35,566 nt of DNA, taken from a virus. The first letter of the stretch is position 1. Every line of letters starts with the position of its first letter. The notes under the pieces were generated by a model that saw only the letters and a program-made list of their open reading frames with translations, was not told where the DNA came from and ran no database searches. The translations under genes and the position numbers were made by a program. Below, piece after piece: positions 23,903-29,922 of this stretch. Where the stretch lies: the IMG/VR virus record IMGVR_UViG_3300042566_000522, positions 1 through 35,566 of that record; one strand, written 5' to 3'.

Positions 23903-24086
23903 GCTTGAAAAGGCACTAAAGCTACTAGAGGACAAGAACCTGGTCTGGTCTAAGGATTTCGACACGATTCGGTTAGAATTGTCTCAGCTAATGCGAAAGG
24001 CTGCCGAAGTGCGATACCGTGAACTTGAAGCTGAGCTTGAGAGCCTAGCTAACAGCATTACAAACGAAGGGAAGAACGATGCTTGA
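23895..24086 (+). CDS. Small charged helical protein
   Basis: A 63-residue protein (MDELEKALKLLEDKNLVWSK ... YRELEAELESLANSI), strongly alpha-helical with heptads that suggest a coiled coil. Overlaps the upstream gene by eight and the downstream by eight bases. Function unknown. Confidence 0.58.
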   Translation: MDELEKALKLLEDKNLVWSKDFDTIRLELSQLMRKAAEVRYRELEAELESLANSITNEGKNDA

Positions 24087-24306
24087 AGGATTAGAACCAC
24101 CTAAAAAGACACCAGCTTGCAAAGTAAGAAGCGTGCTTGAGTCTCTGGAACCTAAAGACAGAGAAATACTAAAGAAGGCACTAACTGATGCCGAGTGGCC
24201 TCACTCAACTTTGACACACGAGCTAAACAGACGCGGTATCAGAATTAGCGAGCAACCAGTTCGCACCCACAGAATTGGAAGATGTAGCTGTGTTAGAGAA
24301 TCTTGA
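24079..24306 (+). CDS. Small actinophage helix-turn-helix protein
   Basis: A 75-residue protein of a type I recognise from many actinophages: CKVRSVLESLEPKDREILKK ... HSTLTHELNRRGIRISEQPV, then RTHRIGRCSC. The helices fit a helix-turn-helix with a short Cys-containing tail. It overlaps the metallophosphoesterase by 17 bases. DNA binding is likely; the target is unknown. Confidence 0.7.
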   Translation: MLEGLEPPKKTPACKVRSVLESLEPKDREILKKALTDAEWPHSTLTHELNRRGIRISEQPVRTHRIGRCSCVRES

Positions 24307-25444
24307 GCCAACCCCTAAGATTACGGCCCCTAGGGATTGGCGGCCTGCGGTTGAGTTTGATGGCACGAACGGACTTGCCACCACGCCACCGACCACTGGA
24401 GACCAGCCAGACTTCACCCAATTTCTAATAGACCAAGGCTTTGACCCTGAGAGAGTAGAGATCTACGGTCCTGTTAGAACTTCACGCTGGCAACAACGCG
24501 AGGGTGGAGCCTGGTTGGTTTCTTGGCGGTTCAACTTCCGCATGAAGGCAGAGCTTGAGCTGGACCTACCGACACTTTATGCTCAGGCAAAAAAGACTAA
24601 GTTGCCAGTCACAAAGAAAACAGCCGAAGGCAAAGCCTTAGTGATTGTCCCAGCCGACTTCCAAGTAGGCAAGACAGGCTCACGAGGAAACACCCAAGAC
24701 CTAATCGCCAGAGTCTTTGCAAGCTACGAGCGCATCGAGCAGAAGCTAAAGAAGGGTGGCTACGAAAAGGTTGTCATCCTTGACGCAGGAGACATGATTG
24801 AGTCTGTGTCTAACTCAGCTCAGTTCGCTCAGCTTGAGTCAAACGACCTGTCACCGATGCAACAGGTAGACATGGCTGCTGCTTTGCTGTGGGACCTAAT
24901 CAAGCTCGCACACAAGTACGCACCTGTCACCTATGCTTCGGTTGCTTCCAATCATTGTCAGTGGCGCTTCAACAATCAGACAGTTGGTAAGCCTGGACAG
25001 GATGACTGGGGCATCGTGATTCTGCAACAGCTACGCAGACTCAGCACCGAGCTTGGCATGGATGTCACTTACCTGATTCCTGACCCGTTTGACGAGTCTC
25101 TGGCGTTTGATGTCTTTGATGACGGTTTCCACATTGTTGCCTTGGCTCACGGACATCAGGCAAAGCGACCTAACGGCATGGAAGGCTGGCTACAGAAGCA
25201 AACATTCGGTCAGGGACCAACTGCTGCTTTCACCCTGTTTGTAAGCGGACACTTTCACCACCTACGGGTTGAAGAACTTGGTCAGTCACACAACGGCGGA
25301 TCACGCTACTGGGTGCAGGCAAGCACTATGGACAACGGCTCTGACTGGTTCAGGCTTCAGTCTGGTACTGACAGCGTGACAGGAATCGTTTGCTTTGAGC
25401 TAGAGCGACAGGTTCACTTCCAAGGCACGGTCTGGAAGCTTTAG
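24290..25444 (+). CDS. Metallophosphoesterase, Mre11/calcineurin-like
   Basis: A 384-residue protein from GTG at 24290 (GGAAG about eight bases before); TTG at 24275 would add five residues. Two-metal phosphoesterase motifs are present in order: PADFQVGK, VVILDAGDMIES (GD box), ASNHCQWR (Asn-His), LAHGHQAK and VSGHFHHL (two GH boxes). Such proteins are common in actinophages between replication and terminase genes and may act as DNA nucleases or phosphatases. The N-terminal 120 residues (QQREGGAWLVSWRFNFRMKA) are phage-specific. Confidence 0.85.
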   Translation: MLENLEPTPKITAPRDWRPAVEFDGTNGLATTPPTTGDQPDFTQFLIDQGFDPERVEIYGPVRTSRWQQREGGAWLVSWRFNFRMKAELELDLPTLYAQAKKTKLPVTKKTAEGKALVIVPADFQVGKTGSRGNTQDLIARVFASYERIEQKLKKGGYEKVVILDAGDMIESVSNSAQFAQLESNDLSPMQQVDMAAALLWDLIKLAHKYAPVTYASVASNHCQWRFNNQTVGKPGQDDWGIVILQQLRRLSTELGMDVTYLIPDPFDESLAFDVFDDGFHIVALAHGHQAKRPNGMEGWLQKQTFGQGPTAAFTLFVSGHFHHLRVEELGQSHNGGSRYWVQASTMDNGSDWFRLQSGTDSVTGIVCFELERQVHFQGTVWKL

Positions 25445-25447
25445 GCG

Positions 25448-25666
25448 ATGCTGAGAGAGGAGACCCGAAATCGCAAGAACTACTGCTGGAACGAACCAGA
25501 CGCAGAAAAGACTTTGGGAGCAAGGACTTGCAGTAATCCCTCTTGCGTTAGGCCTGGTCATGTCATTCCTGCTATTGAGATGGAGTGGTGGGACATCAGC
25601 TACCGAACAGGTCAAAAGCTTAGTTATCAAGAAACCTACAAAAAGATAGTGAGTGAAGGATGGTAG
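25448..25666 (+). CDS. Small protein with HNH-type zinc knuckle
   Basis: A 72-residue protein three bases after the metallophosphoesterase. Its centre, CSNPSCVRPGHVIP, carries the same Cys-x4-Cys-Val-x3-His-Val-Ile knuckle as the protein at 20942; a further Cys (NYCWNE) may complete a zinc site. The rest is helical (YRTGQKLSYQETYKKIV). A degenerate HNH or zinc-finger DNA-binding protein. Confidence 0.6.
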   Translation: MLREETRNRKNYCWNEPDAEKTLGARTCSNPSCVRPGHVIPAIEMEWWDISYRTGQKLSYQETYKKIVSEGW

Positions 25667-25668
25667 AA

Positions 25669-25773
25669 ATGCTAATGATTTGTCCTAATGGACATGAGTT
25701 AAGAATCATCATTGGACCTAAAAGCGCTTTGCCCCCTGTATGCCTTAGCTGCAACACATCGTTTGGTAAGTAA
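25669..25773 (+). CDS. Mini zinc-ribbon protein
   Basis: A 34-residue protein (MLMICPNGHELRIIIG ... VCLSCNTSFGK) with Cys-x3-His and Cys-x2-Cys, enough for one zinc ribbon. The stop overlaps the methyltransferase start (TAATG), which supports it being translated. Function unknown. Confidence 0.55.
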   Translation: MLMICPNGHELRIIIGPKSALPPVCLSCNTSFGK

Positions 25774-26042
25774 TGCCGAATCTGGGAAATGAAACAACGG
25801 TCTCAGCTACCGATGTATGGCTAACTCCGCCGCACATCCTTGAAGCACTTGGCCCGTTTGACTTAGATCCATGCTCATCTGAAGACAGACCATGGGATAC
25901 AGCCAAAAGTCATTACACGATAAAAGACGATGGCCTAACCCAGCCGTGGTCTGGTCGAGTCTGGTGCAACCCACCTTACGGACCCAAGATGGCCCCGTTT
26001 CTTGAAAAACTTGCCACCCACCCAGGGGGGGGGTGGCTCTAG
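25773..26042 (+). CDS. Dam-family adenine methyltransferase, N-terminal frame
   Basis: Eighty-nine residues of a phage N6-adenine methyltransferase (phage Dam type): VWLTPPHILEALGPFDLDPC (cofactor-side motif) and VWCNPPYGPKMAPFLEKL, with the catalytic NPPY. The frame runs into nine G (26025-26033) and stops at TAG six bases later. The remainder of the domain continues in the -1 frame. A tenth or seventh G, or a -1 ribosomal slip on the G run, would give an intact enzyme of about 160 residues. Confidence 0.85.
   Translation: MPNLGNETTVSATDVWLTPPHILEALGPFDLDPCSSEDRPWDTAKSHYTIKDDGLTQPWSGRVWCNPPYGPKMAPFLEKLATHPGGGWL
26025..26033 (+). repeat. Nine-G homopolymer at the methyltransferase frame break
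   Basis: Nine G in a row exactly where the two methyltransferase halves change frame. Seven or ten G would keep one frame (Pro-Gly-Gly-Val or Pro-Gly-Gly-Gly-Val). It can be a sequencing error, a phase-variable tract or a slippery site. Confidence 0.95.
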
Positions 26043-26257
26043 TGTTCGCTAGAACAGAGACGCGAGCTTTCTTCGATCATGTGTGGGATAAAGCTACTGG
26101 AATTTTGTTTCTAAAAGGCAGACTGAAGTTTCACAAGCCTGATGGAGAATTGGGCGGCACAGCAGGAAGTCCGTCAGTTTTGATTGCTTACGGAGAAGCA
26201 GAAGCAGAAGTGTTGAAAAACTGCAAGCTAAATGGAAAGTACATAAGAATAAACTAA
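26033..26257 (+). CDS. Dam-family methyltransferase, C-terminal frame
   Basis: Seventy-four residues (ALVFARTETRAFFDHVWDKA, TGILFLKGRLKFHKPDGE, TAGSPSVLIAYGEAEAE) that are the usual second half of phage Dam-type enzymes, in the -1 frame relative to the first half. The only starts are a GTG inside the G run or internal codons, with no separate ribosome site beyond the Gs, so independent translation is unlikely. It shows no internal stop, so the break is recent, artefactual or used. Confidence 0.8.
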   Translation: MALVFARTETRAFFDHVWDKATGILFLKGRLKFHKPDGELGGTAGSPSVLIAYGEAEAEVLKNCKLNGKYIRIN

Positions 26258-26430
26258 TGCCAACCTACGAATACCAATGCCAGTGTGGTGACACAACCAC
26301 AATCGTTCGGTCAATTACAGCCGAGGAAAACAAGCCCATCTGCGCTAAATGCGCTGTAGAGATGACAAGAGTGTTTGACAAGCCTGCCGTCACCTTCAAG
26401 GGGGGCGGTTGGGCTGGGAAAGAGTCCTAG
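26257..26430 (+). CDS. FmdB-type zinc ribbon protein
   Basis: A 57-residue protein with the FmdB/CxxC_CXXC pattern: MPTYEYQCQCG, a second pair CAKC, then MTRVFDKPAVTFKGGGWAG, the usual ending. Bacterial members are small, poorly understood regulators; phage copies are frequent in actinophages. It overlaps the methyltransferase stop (TAATG). Confidence 0.8.
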   Translation: MPTYEYQCQCGDTTTIVRSITAEENKPICAKCAVEMTRVFDKPAVTFKGGGWAGKES

Positions 26431-26496
26431 AAAAACAAGGGGGGCCTTTTCTGCGGGGGAAGTTTCCAGAAAAAACAAAAAAAGAGGGGGGCCGTC

Positions 26497-26820
26497 ATGT
26501 ATGCAAAACCTTGCCTAGATTGTGGAAGGCTGACCAAAGGCGCATCCCGCTGCGAGACTCACCAGACAATGATTGAGCAAAGGCTAGAAGCCAAGCGTGC
26601 CGAAAGAAAAAGAGAAACTGGTCAATACGCAGGAGACTATAGAAAGCGTGCCAAGCAAGTCCGAGACTCAGCCCTTTACTGCCACCTATGCAACGAGGGC
26701 ATGAGAATAGATGACCCATTCCAGGCTGATCACTTGATACCAGGAGACCCCAACAGTCCACTAGCCCCAGCTCACAGATCCTGCAACGCACGCCGAGGGA
26801 ACAAGCCGCTAACAAAATAA
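26497..26820 (+). CDS. HNH endonuclease, terminase-associated type
   Basis: A 107-residue protein with a first Cys set (CLDCGRLTKGASRCETH), a basic helical linker (QRLEAKRAERKRETGQYAGD) and an HNH core: YCHLCNEGM (C62, C65), FQADHLIPG (H79), APAHRSCNARRGNK (H93, C96, N97). HNH proteins of this kind usually lie next to terminase genes and assist DNA cutting at packaging. Here a 4-kb block separates it from the small terminase gene. Ribosome site GAGGGGGG. Confidence 0.85.
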   Translation: MYAKPCLDCGRLTKGASRCETHQTMIEQRLEAKRAERKRETGQYAGDYRKRAKQVRDSALYCHLCNEGMRIDDPFQADHLIPGDPNSPLAPAHRSCNARRGNKPLTK

Positions 26821-26839
26821 AATCCTGACTGACTCGAAC

Positions 26840-26948
26840 ATTCGGTTCGGATTCGGTTAGACACTCAGCGACAGAGATTCCGAGATTCGGTCAAGATTCG
26901 GTTGAGATTCGGTTCGAGACTCGGTCAATATTCGGTCAGGATTCGGTT
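26840..26948 (+). repeat. 11-bp-phased array of ATTCGGTY
   Basis: Seven exact copies of ATTCGGT begin at 26840, 26851, 26885, 26896, 26907, 26930 and 26941, with a one-base variant (ACTCGGTC) at 26919. Steps are 11 bp (once 12), and the one gap is 34 bp, about three steps. All point the same way. Phasing to about one helical turn suggests cooperative protein binding on one face of the DNA. Confidence 0.95.
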
Positions 26949-26991
26949 GGAAATTCTGCCAGAAAAGGCCCAAAAAAGTGGCGGTTTTTAC

Positions 26992-27011
26992 TTTCGAACA
27001 TTTGTTCGAAA
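26992..27011. promoter_or_regulatory. LexA/SOS box 1
   Basis: CGAAC-ATTT-GTTCG inside a 20-bp palindrome-like block (TTTCGAACATTTGTTCGAAA). It matches the Gram-positive/actinobacterial SOS box GAAC-N4-GTTC perfectly. Confidence 0.8.
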
Positions 27012-27021
27012 CACTTGTTCT
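27008..27021. promoter_or_regulatory. Degenerate LexA-like box 2
   Basis: GAAAC-ACTT-GTTCT, 13 bp from box 1 and partly overlapping its edge. The right half is intact and the left half has two mismatches to CGAAC. Confidence 0.5.
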
Positions 27022-27032
27022 AATGGGCTTAT

Positions 27033-27046
27033 CGAACGCTTGTTCG
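27033..27046. promoter_or_regulatory. LexA/SOS box 3
   Basis: CGAAC-GCTT-GTTCG, flanked by AT and AAG. A perfect match to the SOS-box consensus, 38 bp centre to centre from box 1. Confidence 0.8.
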
Positions 27047-27246
27047 AAGGGTTTGCCAGGATCAAGGGCTTAGCTGCCACACCTAAACACCCCGAAGGCC
27101 GCCCTAACCCCGCCCCCCGAAGATTGGGCGGCACTATTACTAACGGCGGTTAAATAAGGGGTTAGAGCTTTTATAGAGATCTTCACGCGCCGAAGCCCTA
27201 GGCCGTGAACCAGTACAGCGGTTGGACCAGTAGCAAACACCTAACG

Positions 27247-27299
27247 CCGCCGCACTGGCCCCGAAGCCCTGCCAGGATCACCCCCGCCGCACTGGCCCC
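27247..27299 (+). repeat. 16-bp direct repeat pair
   Basis: CCGCCGCACTGGCCCC occurs at 27247-27262 and 27284-27299. In addition TGCCAGGATCA occurs both between the copies and at about 27053. These are non-coding repeats of the control region. Confidence 0.85.
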
Positions 27300-27338
27300 C
27301 GACACCGCGACACGCCGAAAACAAAAAACAATAAAAAT

Positions 27339-27368
27339 TTGACAAAAAACCTAAAAAAGTGCGAAAAT
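27339..27368 (+). promoter_or_regulatory. Promoter of the unknown-gene operon
   Basis: A perfect TTGACA (27339-27344) and GAAAAT (27363-27368) are 18 bp apart, preceded by an A-rich UP-like stretch, 40 bases before the first ATG. A small GGCC-GCAA-GGCC hairpin lies in the leader. Confidence 0.6.
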
Positions 27369-27408
27369 CTACTTATGGCCGCAAGGCCCTTATCGAAGGG
27401 AAAAAGAT

Positions 27409-27645
27409 ATGAACAAGCTACAAGCCCCGAAGGGCTACGAACTACAAACAAGCCGTGATTATTACGATCACTACATTAGCCGCGGGGATGATGGAATTAT
27501 CGGCGGGGTACTTGATCAAAACAAGTGGCTTATTGTCGATTACTTTAGCAACGGTGAGATTAGAGAATTTAGCGCAACAAGTTTGGCCGAAGCCGTCAAG
27601 CAGATAGAGCTGTACGAAAAAACCAAAAACACCGGAGAATTCTAA
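27409..27645 (+). CDS. Unknown protein, first of the accessory operon
   Basis: A 78-residue acidic protein (MNKLQAPKGYELQTSRDYYD ... KQIELYEKTKNTGEF) with strand-rich middle (GIIGGVLDQNKWLIVDYFSN) and a helical end. The ribosome site GAAGGGAAAAAGAT is of the type repeated in this operon. No family recognised. It ends in GEF like the protein at 27813, and both share KWLI(V/D)D, which suggests distant relationship. Confidence 0.7.
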   Translation: MNKLQAPKGYELQTSRDYYDHYISRGDDGIIGGVLDQNKWLIVDYFSNGEIREFSATSLAEAVKQIELYEKTKNTGEF

Positions 27646-27647
27646 AT

Positions 27648-27788
27648 ATGTATAACTTTTTACTAGCTAGTGCCGCGGGTTTGTTTGGCGGCTATTGGAT
27701 CACCGATCAAGGCCTAGGGCTATTTGGGCCGCTGTTTAGTCTGGTAATACTGCTAAGCGCTTTTATTACGCTTACAAAAACAAAATAA
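27648..27788 (+). CDS. Small membrane protein of the accessory operon
   Basis: A 46-residue protein, two bases after the previous stop. Two membrane segments (NFLLASAAGLFGGYW and GLFGPLFSLVILLSAFITL) with a short TDQG turn. Function unknown; its composition is too hydrophobic to be a chance frame. Confidence 0.62.
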   Translation: MYNFLLASAAGLFGGYWITDQGLGLFGPLFSLVILLSAFITLTKTK

Positions 27789-27817
27789 AAAAACACGAAG
27801 GGAAAAAAGAACATGAA
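27784..27817 (+). repeat. Duplicated 34-bp translation leader, copy 1
   Basis: An exact 34-bp match to 28677-28710, covering seven A, CACGAAGGG, six A, GAAC and the ATGAA start. Two genes of the operon thus share an identical ribosome-binding leader, pointing to duplication or selection. Confidence 0.9.
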
Positions 27818-28190
27818 CCAGAATAAAAAAGCAATACCAGAACTACGAAGCTTGTTTATTAGCGGGCGCTTATGGTTCGACAAGTCTGGCGGCAATACTT
27901 ATCACGCGGTTAGCATTAGCGCTAATGGTAAGTGGCTTATCGATATTGGTATGACTTACGGCTACGGCGATCAATACCTACAAACCGCGCTTGATTGGCT
28001 AAAAAAGTTTGGAATCGTTAGCCAGGATGTTAGAAACCTATTTGAACTTAGGGAAACCTTGGATCTGTATACAAGCTACAAGGACACCCTAAAAAAGAAT
28101 CTTTATCAAGATTCTGTAAAGGGCAAAAAAGTAGAAGAATACGCCGATATCTTGATCAAGATCGAAGCCCTAAAAGCGGGTGAATTCTAA
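27813..28190 (+). CDS. Unknown protein of the accessory operon
   Basis: A 125-residue protein (MNQNKKAIPELRSLFISGRL ... IKIEALKAGEF). The N-terminal half is strand-rich (TYHAVSISANGKWLIDIGMT) and the C-terminal half helical (FELRETLDLYTSYKDTLKKN). Strong ribosome site ACGAAGGG. The stop overlaps the next start. No family recognised. Confidence 0.7.
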   Translation: MNQNKKAIPELRSLFISGRLWFDKSGGNTYHAVSISANGKWLIDIGMTYGYGDQYLQTALDWLKKFGIVSQDVRNLFELRETLDLYTSYKDTLKKNLYQDSVKGKKVEEYADILIKIEALKAGEF

Positions 28191-28681
28191 TGATGAAAAC
28201 TTATGATTGGGAATTGTCTAATTCTTGGGAGTGCTATACCCCCGATATGACTTTTTTGAATTGTGAAACTTGTGCCGAAGAATTCGCTAAGGATCAAGGC
28301 CTAGAGATAACTAACGGCGCTCACCGCTTTAGCGATGACCGCGATGGTGTTGGGGTTAGCGAGTGCTACGCTTGCGGCCACGAATTTGACACCCCGCCAA
28401 GTTGCGATGGTTGCGGTACTTATCTAAGGGGCAACCTAACCAGTGAAGGCCGCTTGTATCTTTTAGAAGATCTCACAAGCTGGCCGCTATGGCTAGTTGA
28501 TTATCACTTGGGTACTGAAGGGGTAGAGCTGTATAACCGCACAAGCGAAGCCGAAGCCGCAGAATCTAAGGTGATCATTGACGGCGAATTAGTTGGGTAT
28601 CACACACACCTAGGCGGCTTGTTTGTTTGTATCAAGTGCGGCCACTTATGCGAGTGCGCCGAAGATCAAGAACAAGAATAA
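28190..28681 (+). CDS. Multi-zinc-ribbon protein of the accessory operon
   Basis: A 163-residue acidic protein with four Cys pairs: CETCAEEF, CYACGHEF, CDGCGTYL and CIKCGHLC (plus a further CEC). These suggest two zinc ribbons flanking a middle part (LYLLEDLTSWPLWLVDYHLG). Acidic zinc-ribbon proteins often bind other proteins rather than DNA; an adaptor or antirestriction role would be speculation. Confidence 0.7.
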   Translation: MMKTYDWELSNSWECYTPDMTFLNCETCAEEFAKDQGLEITNGAHRFSDDRDGVGVSECYACGHEFDTPPSCDGCGTYLRGNLTSEGRLYLLEDLTSWPLWLVDYHLGTEGVELYNRTSEAEAAESKVIIDGELVGYHTHLGGLFVCIKCGHLCECAEDQEQE

Positions 28682-28710
28682 AAAAACACGAAGGGAAAAA
28701 AGAACATGAA
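28677..28710 (+). repeat. Duplicated 34-bp translation leader, copy 2
   Basis: Identical to 27784-27817, including the start codon and two following bases, although the proteins diverge after the first two residues. Confidence 0.9.
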
Positions 28711-28951
28711 TAACCAGGACACTCACGAACTACTAGAGATACAAGAACAGCTGGCCGATTTTATTGCCAGAAGGGGCCATGATGAAACCCCGCCAGAAGA
28801 TCACGCAAGGGCCAGACACGGCGGCAATATGTACAGCACCCGAAAACTAGCCGATTTATTTTTAGAGCTAGATAGGGAAGGGTACAGCGCCCTAGGTTTT
28901 AGCCTTGTTGTTGATCTAATAAACCGCGACGCAATCGAAGGGATGAACTAA
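28706..28951 (+). CDS. Unknown acidic helical protein
   Basis: An 81-residue protein (MNNQDTHELLEIQEQLADFI ... LVVDLINRDAIEGMN), mostly helical and acidic with a His/Arg-rich centre (DHARARHGGNMYS). It starts behind the duplicated leader and overlaps the next gene by one base (TAATG). No family recognised. Confidence 0.68.
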   Translation: MNNQDTHELLEIQEQLADFIARRGHDETPPEDHARARHGGNMYSTRKLADLFLELDREGYSALGFSLVVDLINRDAIEGMN

Positions 28952-29178
28952 TGAGTACCGTTAGACAACTAAAAGAATCGCTAAAAGAATATAGGGATGA
29001 CACGCCGCTATTGTGGCAATTCTACGCTAGTGATCACGCCGCAATACCCGAAGAAGATTTTGTGGCGGTGTCTAATTCACTGATGAATAATCAAGTGTTT
29101 TTGGAAGATCTCCACGAATTCTTAAGCGAGTGGATGGATACAGCGCACACACAACTAAAAGAACAAGGGGTGAACTAA
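28951..29178 (+). CDS. Unknown acidic protein
   Basis: A 75-residue protein opening MSTVRQLKESLKEYRDDTPL, resembling the small phage proteins that begin 'TVKELIEAL..FPDDTPV'. It continues LWQFYASDHAAIPEEDF and ends in an acidic helix. TAATG overlaps at both ends. Function unknown. Confidence 0.68.
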   Translation: MSTVRQLKESLKEYRDDTPLLWQFYASDHAAIPEEDFVAVSNSLMNNQVFLEDLHEFLSEWMDTAHTQLKEQGVN

Positions 29179-29405
29179 TGAAGCGGGAATTTTCTAAGCG
29201 CCTTGTCCCTGGTATCTATTACGGCCACAACAAGGGCGGTTGGCTAGTGCTTATTAGATTAGGCGGCCACGGCTTGAACCTAGGCAGTGGCTTTACTGGG
29301 TACTTATCGCTAAGGCCTTGGGCTTGGGCTAAGTACGATTACGCCGATCACTTTAGTTTCAAAACTTTTTGGCGCTGGCTAAAGTACCCCGAAGGCGGCA
29401 ACTAG
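29178..29405 (+). CDS. Unknown basic aromatic protein
   Basis: A 75-residue protein (MKREFSKRLVPGIYYGHNKG ... FWRWLKYPEGGN), rich in Trp, Tyr and Gly, with probable beta structure (GGWLVLIRLGGHGLNLG). The ATG overlaps the upstream stop. Function unknown. Confidence 0.66.
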   Translation: MKREFSKRLVPGIYYGHNKGGWLVLIRLGGHGLNLGSGFTGYLSLRPWAWAKYDYADHFSFKTFWRWLKYPEGGN

Positions 29406-29413
29406 TGGGGGCC

Positions 29414-29605
29414 ATGAAGCGCGAATTAGAGCGCATGGCAGAAACCGTACTTTTTAGCAGCTACGAAGCTATTAGGGAAGAATTTAACAAGGCCGAACAA
29501 CTAGGCGCAACCGCCGAAACTTTTGCCTTGATCGTAGATATGGCGCGCTTGTTCGCGCCTAATTGTAAGTGTGGCGAAAACTATTTTGAAGGGATAGAAA
29601 ACTAA
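29414..29605 (+). CDS. Unknown small helical protein
   Basis: A 63-residue protein (MKRELERMAETVLFSSYEAI ... NCKCGENYFEGIEN). ATG is chosen over an in-frame GTG at 29405 that would overlap the previous stop. Mostly helical, with CKC near the end. Function unknown. Confidence 0.62.
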   Translation: MKRELERMAETVLFSSYEAIREEFNKAEQLGATAETFALIVDMARLFAPNCKCGENYFEGIEN

Positions 29606-29922
29606 TGAGAGATTACAGCGTTAACACCGTCATTGACGGCTATGGCAACCATATCGCACAAGTTAGCTTTAGCACCCCGATAGGCAACACTTACGCGGGT
29701 GATGTTATCTTGTGGCGCGCTATGGCAACAGCTAAGCGCAAACTAAAGGCCGAAGCCGTAGCTAATGGCGAACTAGGAAAACAAAAGTATTTTGTAAGCC
29801 GTAGCTATGAACTAGGTACAGGACAATTAGCTTGGTTCTGGATCACCAGGGGCGCGCCCCTATGGAGTCCCGCACAAATACAAGTAGCAATAGCAAACTT
29901 GAAGGGCGGCGCTAATGCCTAA
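29605..29922 (+). CDS. Unknown protein of the accessory operon
   Basis: A 105-residue basic protein (MRDYSVNTVIDGYGNHIAQV ... QIQVAIANLKGGANA), strand-rich at first (FSTPIGNTYAGDVILW), then a helix (MATAKRKLKAEAVANGE). TAATG overlap upstream and eight-base overlap downstream. No family recognised. Confidence 0.66.
   Translation: MRDYSVNTVIDGYGNHIAQVSFSTPIGNTYAGDVILWRAMATAKRKLKAEAVANGELGKQKYFVSRSYELGTGQLAWFWITRGAPLWSPAQIQVAIANLKGGANA

Larger units (their letters stand above)
26821..27408. other. Non-coding control region between HNH gene and unknown-gene operon
   Basis: A 588-base gap without a credible gene. In order it holds the ATTCGGTY array, three LexA-type boxes, a GCCGCCC/GGGCGGC inverted repeat (27098-27132), a TTCACG/CGTGAA inverted repeat (27182-27209), two copies of a 16-bp direct repeat, an A-rich stretch and a promoter. 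Repeats plus an easily melted A-rich stretch would also suit an origin of replication. An open frame at 26902-27153 runs through the array and operators and is not considered coding. Confidence 0.75.

Noticed and set aside
26840-27046. CRISPR array
   Set aside because: Repeats are only 8 bp with 3-bp gaps; there are no spacer-length unique segments and no cas genes.
26902-27153. Open frame of 83 codons through the motif array and SOS boxes
   Set aside because: It is made largely of the repeat and operator sequence, has no ribosome site and shows protein-unlike composition (Arg/Gly/Pro-rich end).
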